64,000 nucleotides of DNA from DATJLY01 sp035518375 (GCA_035518375.1 DATIXQ010000123.1:1-64000); one strand, 5' to 3'. Shown: positions 18,449 through 28,180, counted from the stretch's first letter. The notes: a model not told the origin generated them from the sequence alone. Numbers and translations are program-made.

Positions 18449-21400
18449 CGCGCCCGCTCGCTCTCGCGCTGGCTTTCTGCGCGGTGCTCGTTCTCGCCGC
18501 TGGCCCCGCGGCGGCACAACAGAGAAAGCAGGCCCTCGGCGAGGCGAAGAATGCGGAGGAGCAAGGCCAGGCCGAGATCGCGCAAGGCCATTATGCAGCG
18601 GCCGAAGGGCTCCTGAAACACGCGCTCGAGCTGCGCGAGGCGCAGCTCGGGCCGGACGCGCCGCCGGTCGCGCAGACCCTGAGCCAGCTCGGGCGCGTCT
18701 ACATCTTCGAGGCGCGGCCCGACCAGGCCGAGCCGGTCATCACCCGCTCGCTCGCGATCCGCGAGAAGGCGCTCGGGCCGGACGCGCCGCCGGTCGCGCA
18801 GAGCCTCACCGAGCTTGCCGCCGTCTATCGCAACGAGAGCCGCTATTTCGACGCCGAGCCGCTTTATACCCGCGCGCTTGCGATTCTGGAGAAGGCCTAC
18901 GGGCCCGACGACCCGCGCCTTGCCAATACGATCGCGAGCTTCGCCCAGCTCTATCGCCTCGAAGGTTTCTACGGCAAGGCCGAGCCGCTGGTGCAACGGG
19001 CGCTCGCGCTCATCGGCAAGACGCCGAACGCCAAGCTCGACGCCGACATGATGCGCACCGCGGCCGCGCTCGACCTCTCGCTCGGGCACTATGCCGACGC
19101 CGAGAAGCTCGACAAGGACGCACTCGCGCTCAACATCAAGGAGCGCGGGCCCGATCACCCCGCGGTCGCCAACAGCCTCAACTCGCTGGCATCCGTTTAT
19201 CTCGCCGAAGGCCATTTCGCCCAGGCCGAGCCGTTGCTGCAGCAGGGGCTGGCGATCCGGGAAAAGGCGCTCGGACCCGACCACCCGGCCGTGGCCGAAA
19301 CGGTCGACAACCTCGCCATCGTCTATCGCACCGAGGGCCGCTACGGCGACGCCGAGGCGCTGGCAAAACGCGCGCTCGCGATCCGCGAGAAGGTCGTGGG
19401 CCCCGATCATCCCAGCGTCGCAAGCTCGCTCAACTCGCTGGCGGTCATCTACGTGATGGAGCGCCATTTCGCGCAGGCCGTGCCGCTTTATGAGCGCGCG
19501 CTTGCGATCCGCGAGAAGTCTCTCGGCAAAGAGCATCGCCTCGTCGCGGCGACGCTCTACAACCTCGCGATGCTGCAGCGTGCGCGCGGCGCCGACGCAA
19601 AGAAATACGAGCCGCTCCTCGAACGCGTGCTGGCGATCGAGGAGACGGCGCTTGGGCCAACCCACCCCGAGACGGCGCGTACGCTCTCCGCCTTGGGCGC
19701 GGCGCAGCGCGACATCGGCAAGCGGGCGGATGCCGAGAAAACCCTGAAGCGCGCCCTCGACATCGAACAGGGCGCGCTTGGTACCGCGCATCCCCTTCTG
19801 ACACAGACGCTCGATGATCTGGCGCTTTGCTACGAGGCGGACGGCAATGTCGCCGGCGCGCTCGAGGCGAGCAACCGCGCGGTCGAGATTCTGCTGCAGC
19901 ATTTCACGAGCGAAGCGTCCGGCAAGATCGCCAGCGCGAGCGACGTCGAGCGGCAGCACCGCCTGCCGTTCCTGCTCAATATCTCGCTCGCCGAAGCGAA
20001 CGCGGCGAAGACGCCCGATCGGCGTGGCGATATGGTCAAATCGACCTTCCGCACGGCGCAATACGCGCAATCGTCGGACGCCGCCGAGGCCTTGGCCGGC
20101 ATGGCGGCGCGCTTCGCCTCGGGCACCGATGCGCTCGCGACGCTCATCCGCGAGCAGCAGGACGCCGTGCAGCAATGGAAGACGCTCGATTCGGCCATGA
20201 TCGACACGCTCGGCAAGGCGGGTGACGCGCGCAACCAGGAGGCCGAGAAGGATCTGCGCGCCGGTCTCGACCGGGCGGCGCAGCGTGTCCGCGCGCTCGA
20301 CCAGCAGATCGCGCATGATTTTCCCGGCTATGCCGAATTGAGCAATCCGCAGCCTTCCTCGCTCGAAGCGGTGCAATCCCTTCTTGGCCCGGACGAGGCC
20401 CTTCTCGTCTATGTCGTCGCTTTGAAGCAAAGCTGGCTCTGGGCGGTGCGCCAGCATGGCGCCGAGATCTACGACATCGCGCTCAACGCAAAGGATCTTA
20501 CGGCCGCGGTGAAGTCGCTGCGGGCCAACCTCGATCCCGTGGTCAATCTCGATTTTCGCCCCTATCCGGCGAAAGAGGCGTTCGCGCTCTACGAGAAGAT
20601 ATTGGCGCCCGCCGCGCCCTTCCTCGCCGGCGTCCATCACGTTATGATCGTGCCGGACGGGGCGCTCGAAAGCCTGCCGTTCGGGGTTCTCGTCACGAAG
20701 GCGCCGGCCGCCGATCCGCGCGAGCTTGCCGACCATCGCGAGCTTGCCTGGCTCGCGCGCGATTATGCGATCATCGTGCTGCCCGGCGTGAGCTCGCTGA
20801 AGGCGCTGCGCCAGGTCGCGGTCAGATCGAAGGCGTCGTTGCCCTTCGTCGGCATCGGCGATCCGCTGCTCAAGGGCGGAGCGGGCGCCACCCGCGGCGT
20901 CGCCAATCTCGCCGATCTTTTCAAGGGCGGCCTCGCCGACCCCGACAAACTGCGCGAGCTGCCGCGGCTCCCCGAGACCGCCGATGAAATCCGCAGCGTT
21001 GCGGCGGCATTGGGCGCGCCGTCGGCCGATCTCTTTCTCGAAGACCGCGCGAGCGAACCGCTCTTGCGCAGCGCCGATCTCGGAAAGTTCCGCATCATCG
21101 AATTCGCCACGCACGGCCTCATGTCGGGCGACATCTCGGGTCTCGCCGAGCCGGCGCTCGTGCTGACGCCGCCCGCGGCGCCTTCGGCCGATAATGACGG
21201 CCTCCTCACCTCGTCGAAGATCGCGCGCCTGAAGCTCGACGCCGACTGGGTCGTGCTCTCTGCATGCAATACGGCTGCGGGCGACGGCACGCCTGGCGCG
21301 CAGGGGCTTTCGGGTCTCGCGAAGGCGTTCTTCTATGCCGGCAGCCGCGCAATTCTCGTGTCGAACTGGTCGATCGCCTCGAAGGCGGCGGTGAAGCTCA

Positions 21401-21570
21401 CCACCGGCGCTTTCGCGGCACTCGCCAAGGAGCCGGCGATCGGCCGCGCCGAAGCGCTGCGGCGCTCGGAGCTGGCGCTTCTCGACGACAAGACGCTGCC
21501 GGCGGCGTTTGCGCACCCGTCGATCTGGGGTCCTTTCACCTTGGCCGGCGAGGGCGGCGCCGGGCGGTAA
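18445..21570 (+). CDS. secreted TPR-repeat CHAT-domain (caspase-like) protein
   Basis: 1,041 residues from the ATG overlapping the hydrolase stop. A signal peptide (LALALAFCAVLVLAAGPAAA) is followed by about ten kinesin-light-chain-type TPRs of 42-residue period, recognised by recurring AIREKALGPDHPAVA segments (about residues 60-480). A helical linker follows, then the CHAT domain (about 770-1040) with its His in IIEFATHGLMSGD (about H890) and Cys in VVLSACNTAAGDG (about C941). The catalytic pair looks intact, so it may be an active cysteine protease, but the signal peptide would place it in the periplasm or outside the cell. TPRs probably bind a partner or target. Confidence 0.88.
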   Translation: MTRPLALALAFCAVLVLAAGPAAAQQRKQALGEAKNAEEQGQAEIAQGHYAAAEGLLKHALELREAQLGPDAPPVAQTLSQLGRVYIFEARPDQAEPVITRSLAIREKALGPDAPPVAQSLTELAAVYRNESRYFDAEPLYTRALAILEKAYGPDDPRLANTIASFAQLYRLEGFYGKAEPLVQRALALIGKTPNAKLDADMMRTAAALDLSLGHYADAEKLDKDALALNIKERGPDHPAVANSLNSLASVYLAEGHFAQAEPLLQQGLAIREKALGPDHPAVAETVDNLAIVYRTEGRYGDAEALAKRALAIREKVVGPDHPSVASSLNSLAVIYVMERHFAQAVPLYERALAIREKSLGKEHRLVAATLYNLAMLQRARGADAKKYEPLLERVLAIEETALGPTHPETARTLSALGAAQRDIGKRADAEKTLKRALDIEQGALGTAHPLLTQTLDDLALCYEADGNVAGALEASNRAVEILLQHFTSEASGKIASASDVERQHRLPFLLNISLAEANAAKTPDRRGDMVKSTFRTAQYAQSSDAAEALAGMAARFASGTDALATLIREQQDAVQQWKTLDSAMIDTLGKAGDARNQEAEKDLRAGLDRAAQRVRALDQQIAHDFPGYAELSNPQPSSLEAVQSLLGPDEALLVYVVALKQSWLWAVRQHGAEIYDIALNAKDLTAAVKSLRANLDPVVNLDFRPYPAKEAFALYEKILAPAAPFLAGVHHVMIVPDGALESLPFGVLVTKAPAADPRELADHRELAWLARDYAIIVLPGVSSLKALRQVAVRSKASLPFVGIGDPLLKGGAGATRGVANLADLFKGGLADPDKLRELPRLPETADEIRSVAAALGAPSADLFLEDRASEPLLRSADLGKFRIIEFATHGLMSGDISGLAEPALVLTPPAAPSADNDGLLTSSKIARLKLDADWVVLSACNTAAGDGTPGAQGLSGLAKAFFYAGSRAILVSNWSIASKAAVKLTTGAFAALAKEPAIGRAEALRRSELALLDDKTLPAAFAHPSIWGPFTLAGEGGAGR

Positions 21571-21607
21571 GACGCGGTCCAGCTGCGTTGAGATGGAGCC
21601 CCTTTCC

Positions 21608-21732
21608 GAACCCTCTCCCCTCCGGGGAGAGGGAAGGGGTGAGGGGGATCGGCGACGGGCGCACAAACACTTGCCCCCTCGCCCGCACGTCGCTCTCGCG
21701 CCGTGCCGCCCTCTCCCCGGTGGGGCGAGGGT
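21608..21732. repeat. mosaic palindromic repeat, two inverted units
   Basis: Unit A is CCCTCTCCCC..GGGGAGAGGG followed by a G-rich tail GGGGTGAGGGGG. Unit B, about 25 bases on, is the inverse: CCCCCTCGCCC, a spacer, then CCCTCTCCCC..GGGGCGAGGG. The same two-unit layout occurs at 40085-40200 and a single unit A at 58381-58422. It lies between the convergent ends of the TPR-CHAT and GDH genes, where such elements can act as attenuators or terminators. Confidence 0.8.
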
Positions 21733-21760
21733 CACTCCAACGCGGTGAATCAGGTTTTGC

Positions 21761-24700
21761 TCACGTCGCGAGGAAGCCGCGCAGCGTCCGCGTCGCGACG
21801 GTCAGCATGGCGAGATCAGGCGCCGGCGCGCCCTCGATCTCGCGCTCCAGCCCTTCGAGCCGCGCGAGGTCGCGCTCGTGGCGCGCGAGCCACGCTTCGA
21901 AATCGTGGCTTTCGGCGACCGCCTTGGCGGTGAGCTCGGCCTGTTGTGCATAGAGGTCCTCGATCACGGCCGCCACCGCGCGCTTCTGCCAGGCGGTATG
22001 GGAGTCGAGCTTGCGCGCCGCGACGCGCAGCGCATCGAGCCGGAAGCGCGAGCCGATGGCGAAGAAGCGGCGGCCCAGCTCGACGACGTTCTGCCGCGTC
22101 TGCAATGCGAGCCGGACGATGTCGACGGCAGAGTGGAGGAAGTCGAGCCGCGCCGCCGTCAGCGCCACTTCGGCGGGCACGCCGTGCCCCTCGAGCTGGC
22201 GGACATGCTCTTGCAGACCCTTGCGGTGCGAATCAGGCAGGATCTGGTTGATGCCCTCGGCCAGCGCGGCGATGCTCGAGCGATAGGCTTGCGTCTCGGC
22301 GGCGATATCGAGCTTCTGGCCGCGCAGGAACCATGCCGTCGCCCGCTCGACGAGACGATTGGCGTTGAGCAGCATCTCGTGCTGCACCGCGGCTGGGACC
22401 TTGCTGTCGAGCGCATTGATCGCGTCCCAGAATGAATCGAGCGCGTAGATGCGCCGTACGATCATATAGGCGCGCGTCACCTCGCCGGGACCGCGCCCGG
22501 TAAGCTCGCTCAGCTCGCGCTGGAAGGCGATGCCGGCGCGGTTGACGAGATCGTTCGCGGCGAAGGTCGCGACGAGCTCCCGCCGCAGCCGGTGCGCGAG
22601 GATGCCGGGCCGGAAGCGTTCGACCAGCACCTTGGGGAAATAGGCGAGGAGATCGTCCAAGAGCTGCGGGTCGTCGGGCACGTCGGAGTCGAGCAGGTCC
22701 TCCGACAGCGTCGTCTTGACGTAGGCCATGAGGACCGCGAGTTCCGGCCGCACGAAGCCCTGGCGCGCCTGGATGCGCTCAGCCAACGCCTCCTCGTCGG
22801 GCAGCCCTTCGACCTTGCGGTCGAGCTTGCCGGCGCGCTCAAGCTCGCGCATGAGGCGGATGTGGCGGTCGAAGCGCTCCGCGCGCTCGTGCTCCTCGAG
22901 CGAGAGGGTGAGGCCCTGCAGGTAGTTGTCGCGCAGGACAAGCGCACCGACCTCGTCGGTCATGGCGTGCAGGAGCTCGTTGCGCTGCTTCGTCGTAAGG
23001 TCGCCCGCCGCGACCGCGGCGTTCAACAGGATCTTGATGTTGACCTCGTGGTCCGAGGTGTCGACGCCCGCCGAATTGTCGATCGCGTCAGTGTTGATGC
23101 GGCCGCCTCTGAGCGCGTACTCGATGCGGCCCGCCTGCGTCACGGCGAGGTTGGCGCCTTCGCCGACGACGCGCGCGCGAATGTCGGCGCCGTTGATGCG
23201 GAGCGCGTCGTTGGTGCGGTCGCCGGCGTCAGCCTGGCTCTCGTGCGCCGCCTTCACATAGGTGCCGATACCGCCGAACCACAGGAGATCGACCGGCGCC
23301 TTGAGGATCGCCTGGATCAGCTCCATCGGCGTCAATCGCTCGTCCTCGATGCCGAGCCGCGCACGTATCTCGGGCGAGACCGGCACGGATTTGAGGCTGC
23401 GCTCAAAGACGCCGCCGCCTTTCGAGATCAGGCCCTTGTCGAAATCGGCCCAGGACGAGCGCGGCAGCTCGAACAGGCGCTTGCGCTCGGCGAAGCTCTT
23501 CACCGGATCGGGATCGGGATCGAGGAAGATGTGGCGATGGTCGAAGGCGGCGAGGAGCTTCGTGTGCGGCGAGCGCAGCATGCCGTTGCCGAACACGTCG
23601 CCCGACATGTCGCCGACGCCGACGCAGGTGAAGTCGGCGCTCTGGATGTCGAGATCGAGCTCGCGGAAATGGCGCTTCACCGTCTCCCACGCGCCGCGCG
23701 CCGTGATACCCATGGCCTTGTGGTCGTAGCCGTCCGAGCCGCCCGAGGCATAGGCGTCGCCGAGCCAGAACCCGTATTGCGCCGAAATGCCGTTGGCGAT
23801 GTCGGAGAAGGTCGCGGTGCCCTTGTCGGCGGCGACGACGAGATAAGGATCGTCGCCGTCATAACGCACCGTGTCAGGGGGCGGCACGAGCTTGTCGCCG
23901 GCGATGTTGTCGGTGAGATCGAGCATGCCCTGCATCAGGAACGTGTAGCAGGCGACCACTTCGGCCTGGAGCGCCTCGCGCCCCTGGGGCGGACGCTTCA
24001 CCACGAAGCCGCCTTTCGAGCCCGTCGGCACAATGACGGCGTTCTTCACCATCTGCGCCTTCATCAGGCCCAGGATCTCGGTGCGGAAATCCTCCTTGCG
24101 GTCGGACCAGCGGATGCCGCCGCGCGCAACCTTGCCACCGCGCAGATGCACGGCTTCGACGCGCGGATTGAGCACGTAGATTTCGCACATCGGCCGCGGC
24201 AGCGGGAATAGCTCGACCTCGCGGCTTGCAAGCTTCACCGCGAGATAGGGTTTTTGCGGGCGCTGGTAGTAGTTGGTGCGCAGCGAGTGCGTGACGAGAG
24301 TGAGGAAGCCGCGGATGATGCGATCCTCATCGAGGCTCGTCACCGCGTCGAGATCGCTCTCGATCTCCTTCACCAGCGCGTCGGCGTCGCGCGCGTTCTC
24401 GGGCGCGGGCGCGGTGTCGAACCTGCGCTCGAAGAGCCGCACGAGCTTCGCCGCGAGGATCGGGTGTGCGGCGAGCGTGTCCTCCATATAGGCCTGGCTA
24501 TAGGTGCTGCCGGCCTGGCGCATCACCTTGGCGTAGAGGCGCAGCACCACGACCTGGCGCCAGTCGAGCCCGGCGAGGAGGATGAGGCGGTTGAAGCCGT
24601 CGCTCTCCATGGCGCCGCCCCAGACGTGCGCGAACGCTTCCTCGAAGCGCGGCTTCAAATGCGCGAGATCGACCTCGCCGTCGGCGGCGAGCGAGAAATC

Positions 24701-26542
24701 CTGCATCCATACGGGGGCGGCCCCGTCCGCGAGCCGCGCCTCGTAAGGCACCTCTGCCAGCACCTTGAGGCCCATGTGCTCGAGCATCGGCAGGATGTCC
24801 GAGAGCGGCACGGGCGATCCCTGGCGATAGATCTTGAAACGCAGCTCGTTCGCCAGCGCTTCGAGCGAATGGTAGAGCGTCATCGCGAGCGGCGCGCCGG
24901 CGCGCACCTCCTCGATGCGCTCGATGTCGGCGACCGCGGCCGCGGCTGCGAAGCGCTCACGATAGTCGGAGGGGAAGGCCGCGCCATAGCGGCGGAAGAG
25001 CGCCAAGCCCTTCTCCTCGCCCAGCGCCTGCGTCAGCGCGTCCTGCAACTGGTCCGACCAGCTTCGCGCCGCCTCGGCGAGGTCGCGCTCGATCGCGGCC
25101 TGATCGACCGCGACCGGCGTCGTCGGCAAGGTCAGGATGAAGTGGACGCGCGCCAGCACGGATTCATCGAGCTGCGTCGAGAACGTGTCGACGTGGCCGC
25201 CATAGGCTTTCTCGAGGATCCCGACGAAGCGCTGGCGCAGCTCGGTGTTGTAGCGGTCGCGCGGCACGAACACGAAGAGCGAGACGAAGCGGCCATAAGG
25301 ATCGCGTCGCGCGAAAAGCGCCGTGCGTTGCCGCTCCTGGAGCCCGAGGACGCCCATCGAGATGTCGAGAAGCTCGTCCTCGGAGATCTGGAAGAGCTCG
25401 TCGCGCGGATAGGCTTCGAGGATGTGTTGCAACGCTTTCGCGTCGTGGCTCGATTTCTCGAATGCCGCCCGCTCGATCGTGCGGTTGACCTTGCGGCGCA
25501 GGACCGGGATCGCGAGCGGGCTCATCGCATAAGCCTGCGAGGTGAAAAGCCCGACGAAGAGCCGGTCGCCCAGGGGCTGCCCGTCGGCGCCGAACCTGCG
25601 CACCGCCACCGTGTCCATGCGCGCGGGCCGGTGCACGCTCGAGCGGCGGTTCGACTTGCTGATGCTGAGGATGCGCGTCTCCATGAGGAAGGCGCGCACA
25701 TCGGGCGAGAGCGCGGCAAAATTGCGCAGCCCGTCGAACACCATGACCCCTTCATCGCGCAAGATGCCGAGCCCGCTTCCCGGCAGGATATCGGGCGCGC
25801 CGCCGTTGCTGCCGCCGCGGTAGCGGTATTCGCGATATCCGAGGAAGGTGAAATTGTCCTCGCCGAGCCAGTCGAGGAACGCCGTCGCCTCGGCCTGCTC
25901 CTCGCCCGCGACGGGCAGCGCCGCCGCGCGCAGCTCGCCGGCGAGCTTCTGGCACGTCTCGCGCATGGTCCGCCAGTCCTCGACCGCGGCGCGCACGTCG
26001 GCCAAGACCGCCGCGAGCCGCGCCTGCAAGGCTTCGAGGCGGCGCTCGTCGGTGATGGTGCTGATCTCGACATGCATCGCGGACTCACGCATGCCGGCGC
26101 CGGCCTCGGCATCGTCGAGCGCTTCGAGCCGGCCGTCGCGCGCGCGCGTGACGCGCAGGATCGGGTGGATGACGAGGCGCACGGTGGCGCCTTCGCCGTT
26201 CAACGCCGCGGTGACCGAATCGACGAGGAACGGCATGTCGTCATTGACGATCTCGACGACCGTCGCCGGCGCACGCCAGCCATCGACCTCGATCTTCGGG
26301 TTGATGACGCGGAGCTTGGCGCGGCCGGGCAGACGCGCCTGCGCGAACTGCCACAGCGACAGCGCCGCGCCATAGAGGTCCTCGGGCCGGCGCTCGAGCA
26401 CGTCGGCGGGCGGCACGCGGCCATAGAACTGCTTCAGGAAGCGCTGCACCATGCCGGCGCGTGCGCCGCCGAGCCGATCGGCCGCGAGCGCCGCCGCGGC
26501 CGCGACGGCTTCATCCTTCAACTGCTCGGTGCGAAGGGACAT
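21761..26542 (-). CDS. gdhB: NAD-specific glutamate dehydrogenase, large (GDH-180 type)
   Basis: 1,593 residues, the expected size for the ~180-kDa class common in Proteobacteria. A long N-terminal regulatory region starts MSLRTEQLKDEAVAAAAALA and includes IVNDDMPFLVDSVTAALNGEG. The catalytic core is central: RGGIRWSDRKEDFRTEILGL and VPTGSKGGFVVKR hold the substrate-binding Lys and Asp region, and CVGVGDMSGDVFGNGML is the NAD-binding part. It oxidises glutamate to 2-oxoglutarate and ammonia, mainly in catabolism. It stands alone, divergent from the phospholipid methyltransferase-like gene. The symbol follows common usage and other names (gdh2) exist. Confidence 0.96.
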   Translation of the reverse strand: MSLRTEQLKDEAVAAAAALAADRLGGARAGMVQRFLKQFYGRVPPADVLERRPEDLYGAALSLWQFAQARLPGRAKLRVINPKIEVDGWRAPATVVEIVNDDMPFLVDSVTAALNGEGATVRLVIHPILRVTRARDGRLEALDDAEAGAGMRESAMHVEISTITDERRLEALQARLAAVLADVRAAVEDWRTMRETCQKLAGELRAAALPVAGEEQAEATAFLDWLGEDNFTFLGYREYRYRGGSNGGAPDILPGSGLGILRDEGVMVFDGLRNFAALSPDVRAFLMETRILSISKSNRRSSVHRPARMDTVAVRRFGADGQPLGDRLFVGLFTSQAYAMSPLAIPVLRRKVNRTIERAAFEKSSHDAKALQHILEAYPRDELFQISEDELLDISMGVLGLQERQRTALFARRDPYGRFVSLFVFVPRDRYNTELRQRFVGILEKAYGGHVDTFSTQLDESVLARVHFILTLPTTPVAVDQAAIERDLAEAARSWSDQLQDALTQALGEEKGLALFRRYGAAFPSDYRERFAAAAAVADIERIEEVRAGAPLAMTLYHSLEALANELRFKIYRQGSPVPLSDILPMLEHMGLKVLAEVPYEARLADGAAPVWMQDFSLAADGEVDLAHLKPRFEEAFAHVWGGAMESDGFNRLILLAGLDWRQVVVLRLYAKVMRQAGSTYSQAYMEDTLAAHPILAAKLVRLFERRFDTAPAPENARDADALVKEIESDLDAVTSLDEDRIIRGFLTLVTHSLRTNYYQRPQKPYLAVKLASREVELFPLPRPMCEIYVLNPRVEAVHLRGGKVARGGIRWSDRKEDFRTEILGLMKAQMVKNAVIVPTGSKGGFVVKRPPQGREALQAEVVACYTFLMQGMLDLTDNIAGDKLVPPPDTVRYDGDDPYLVVAADKGTATFSDIANGISAQYGFWLGDAYASGGSDGYDHKAMGITARGAWETVKRHFRELDLDIQSADFTCVGVGDMSGDVFGNGMLRSPHTKLLAAFDHRHIFLDPDPDPVKSFAERKRLFELPRSSWADFDKGLISKGGGVFERSLKSVPVSPEIRARLGIEDERLTPMELIQAILKAPVDLLWFGGIGTYVKAAHESQADAGDRTNDALRINGADIRARVVGEGANLAVTQAGRIEYALRGGRINTDAIDNSAGVDTSDHEVNIKILLNAAVAAGDLTTKQRNELLHAMTDEVGALVLRDNYLQGLTLSLEEHERAERFDRHIRLMRELERAGKLDRKVEGLPDEEALAERIQARQGFVRPELAVLMAYVKTTLSEDLLDSDVPDDPQLLDDLLAYFPKVLVERFRPGILAHRLRRELVATFAANDLVNRAGIAFQRELSELTGRGPGEVTRAYMIVRRIYALDSFWDAINALDSKVPAAVQHEMLLNANRLVERATAWFLRGQKLDIAAETQAYRSSIAALAEGINQILPDSHRKGLQEHVRQLEGHGVPAEVALTAARLDFLHSAVDIVRLALQTRQNVVELGRRFFAIGSRFRLDALRVAARKLDSHTAWQKRAVAAVIEDLYAQQAELTAKAVAESHDFEAWLARHERDLARLEGLEREIEGAPAPDLAMLTVATRTLRGFLAT

Positions 26543-26685
26543 CGCCCGATCTCCCCCAAATGAAACTAATGCGTCCGCCGAATTGCATTTCTCTCGCCCG
26601 GCGCTACCTTGGGAGCGAAGAACGGCCGGGGTCCGGAAGCCGCAATGCCCATTCTACGATTGATCGGGTGAAAAGGGGATGACGG

Positions 26686-27339
26686 TTGAACGAAGCCGAT
26701 AGGGTGGCGCCGGCGCGGCTGCGCCAAAAACCGCGGGCGCGGCGCCGGCTCAGGCCCGAGCAGGAGGCGGCCCTCTTCCTCTCGCGTTGGCTCAAGTCGC
26801 CGCAATGGATCGGCGCGGTGGCGCCATCGAGTCGCGGCCTCGCGCGCGCCATGGCGCGCGAGGTGGCGCCGCGCGGCGCCGGCTATGTCGTCGAGCTGGG
26901 CGGCGGCACCGGCAGCATCACGCGCGCGCTTCTGGAGCGCGGCGTCGCACGCGATCGCCTCATCGTCATCGAGCGCGACTACACGCTTGCCGCGATTTTG
27001 CGCAAGCGCTTTCCCGGCGTGAAGATCGTGCGCGGCGACGCGGGCGAGCTTTCCGCACTGCTCGAGCCGCTGGGCGTCGTTGCGGTCGATGCCGTGGTGT
27101 CGAGCCTGCCGCTGCTCTCGATGCCGAAGTCGCTGCGCCGCCGCATCGTCGCCGAAACCGTCGCCGTGCTGGGGCGAGACGGGGCCTTTATCCAGTACAC
27201 CTATGGCGTCGCGTCGCCCGTGCCGGCGCCCGAGTTCGGCCTCAAGGGCGAGGTCGCGGACCGCATCTTCCTCAATTTCCCGCCGGCCGTGGTTTGGCGC
27301 TTCCGCCGCCTCGTGGCGCCGGTGGCACGAGTCGCCTGA
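26686..27339 (+). CDS. class I SAM methyltransferase, phospholipid N-methyltransferase-like (PmtA type)
   Basis: 217 residues from a TTG start (a GTG at 26704 is an alternative); aaaagggga lies upstream. After a basic N-terminus, FLSRWLKSPQWIGAVAPSSR is the signature of the rhizobial PmtA branch, which stepwise methylates phosphatidylethanolamine towards phosphatidylcholine. The SAM loop is YVVELGGGTGSITRALLERG, with IVIERDYTLAAIL as the acidic ribose contact and VVSSLPLLSMP as motif IV. The activity could also be rRNA adenine methylation, as some relatives are so labelled, but APSSR plus the basic N-terminus favours PmtA-like. Confidence 0.8.
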   Translation: MNEADRVAPARLRQKPRARRRLRPEQEAALFLSRWLKSPQWIGAVAPSSRGLARAMAREVAPRGAGYVVELGGGTGSITRALLERGVARDRLIVIERDYTLAAILRKRFPGVKIVRGDAGELSALLEPLGVVAVDAVVSSLPLLSMPKSLRRRIVAETVAVLGRDGAFIQYTYGVASPVPAPEFGLKGEVADRIFLNFPPAVVWRFRRLVAPVARVA

Positions 27340-27387
27340 GCCCCAAACCGTGACCGGATGGGGCGCGACCGGTCCTGCGATCCGCCC

Positions 27388-27699
27388 TCAGCGCGCCGGC
27401 TCGAGCCAGTGCTGGAAGATCTCGATCTCGATCGTGTCCGAGGCCGGGCCCTTGTAGTCGGGCCAGATCTGGCGCTGCAGGAAGCGCACCCGATAGAGCG
27501 GCTGCGCCGGCAGGCCGGTGCGGTTGTAGGCAAGCTCCTCGGGATTGGCGAAGGCGCCGCACAGGCGCTCGATCTCGCCGGCATGGCCGCGGATGTACCA
27601 CGGCGTGCGGATGTGGCCGGGCGGCGCCGCCTTGCGCACCCGGACCTTGTCGCCGGCGGCGAATCGCGCTGGCAGGGCGGCATTGGGAATTTCGGCCAT
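27388..27699 (-). CDS. stand-alone nitrile hydratase beta-subunit C-terminal (SH3-like) domain protein
   Basis: 103 residues corresponding to the C-terminal SH3-like half of nitrile hydratase beta: FAAGDKVRVRKAAPPGHIRT, PWYIRGHAGEIERLCGAF and LYRVRFLQRQIWPDY follow the family pattern G-D-x-V-R-V..H-x-R-x-P-x-Y-x-R-G. No alpha subunit or metallochaperone is nearby, so nitrile hydration by this protein alone is not expected. It may be an accessory protein or belong to a related enzyme. It is 5 bases downstream of a VOC-family gene and likely co-transcribed with it. Confidence 0.82.
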   Translation of the reverse strand: MAEIPNAALPARFAAGDKVRVRKAAPPGHIRTPWYIRGHAGEIERLCGAFANPEELAYNRTGLPAQPLYRVRFLQRQIWPDYKGPASDTIEIEIFQHWLEPAR

Positions 27700-27704
27700 G
27701 GCGC

Positions 27705-28070
27705 TTACGACCGGGTCATGACTTCGAGCACGTGGCCGTCGGGATCGCGGAAATAGAAGCCGCGCCCGCCGCGGCGCTCGTTGATCGCCATGTCGGAGAG
27801 CGAGGTCGGGCCGCTGCCATAGACGACGCCGTCCGCCTTCACGCGGCCGAAGATCGCGTCGAACTCCGCCTCGCTCACCTTGAAGGCATAGTGGTGATGC
27901 TCGAAGGCATCGCGCTCGTCGAAATCGAGCGTCAGGGCGTCGTTGATCCTGACCGGCGCGAAATGAAGGCGAGGGCCCTCGTAGGGCAACCCGAAGATAC
28001 GGGCGAAGAACCGCGCCGCCTTCTCCTTGTCATGCGACGGCACGATGGTGTGGTCGAGCAATATGGTCAT
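27705..28070 (-). CDS. VOC-superfamily (glyoxalase/extradiol-like) protein
   Basis: 121 residues from MTILLDHTIVPSHDKEKAAR. The single vicinal-oxygen-chelate unit shows metal positions His (LDHTIV), the second strand module HHHYAFKVSEAEFDAIFGRV and the terminal FYFRDPDGHVLEVMTRS with Glu. The family includes glyoxalases, dioxygenases and antibiotic-binding proteins, and one module usually dimerises. Substrate unknown. A possible upstream Met would extend it into a Gly/Arg-rich leader, which I rejected. It is divergent from gentisate dioxygenase and leads a two-gene unit with the nitrile-hydratase-like gene. Confidence 0.87.
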   Translation of the reverse strand: MTILLDHTIVPSHDKEKAARFFARIFGLPYEGPRLHFAPVRINDALTLDFDERDAFEHHHYAFKVSEAEFDAIFGRVKADGVVYGSGPTSLSDMAINERRGGRGFYFRDPDGHVLEVMTRS

Positions 28071-28134
28071 GACGGCACCTCCCTCGACGCCGACCATTAT
28101 AGTTACCGGAGCCCGACCCGTTAACGCCCTCGTC

Positions 28135-28163
28135 TTGACAGGGCTCCGGGATCGCCCAATTGT
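28135..28163 (+). promoter_or_regulatory. sigma70-like promoter for gentisate dioxygenase
   Basis: TTGACA at 28135-28140, a 17-base spacer and AATTGT at 28158-28163 form a near-consensus sigma70 pattern. The start point would fall near 28170, leaving a leader of about 10 bases holding GAGGAGG before the ATG at 28181. This is short but workable. No operator palindrome is obvious. Confidence 0.4.
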
Positions 28164-28180
28164 TCGCCGAGGAGGTCCCC

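Noticed and set aside
19178..19423. 81-codon frame in the TPR region
   Set aside because: It is antisense to a well-supported repeat domain and has no start context.
18370..21735. 1,121-codon open frame on the minus strand
   Set aside because: Antisense to the TPR-CHAT gene; its apparent repetition reflects the TPR DNA repeats.
24254..26563. 769-codon open frame on the plus strand
   Set aside because: Antisense to the NAD-glutamate dehydrogenase, whose catalytic motifs are clear.
26687..26702. Match to the GAACGAAGCC repeat motif near the methyltransferase start
   Set aside because: Only part of the motif matches, and it codes the first residues of the gene; it is likely chance.
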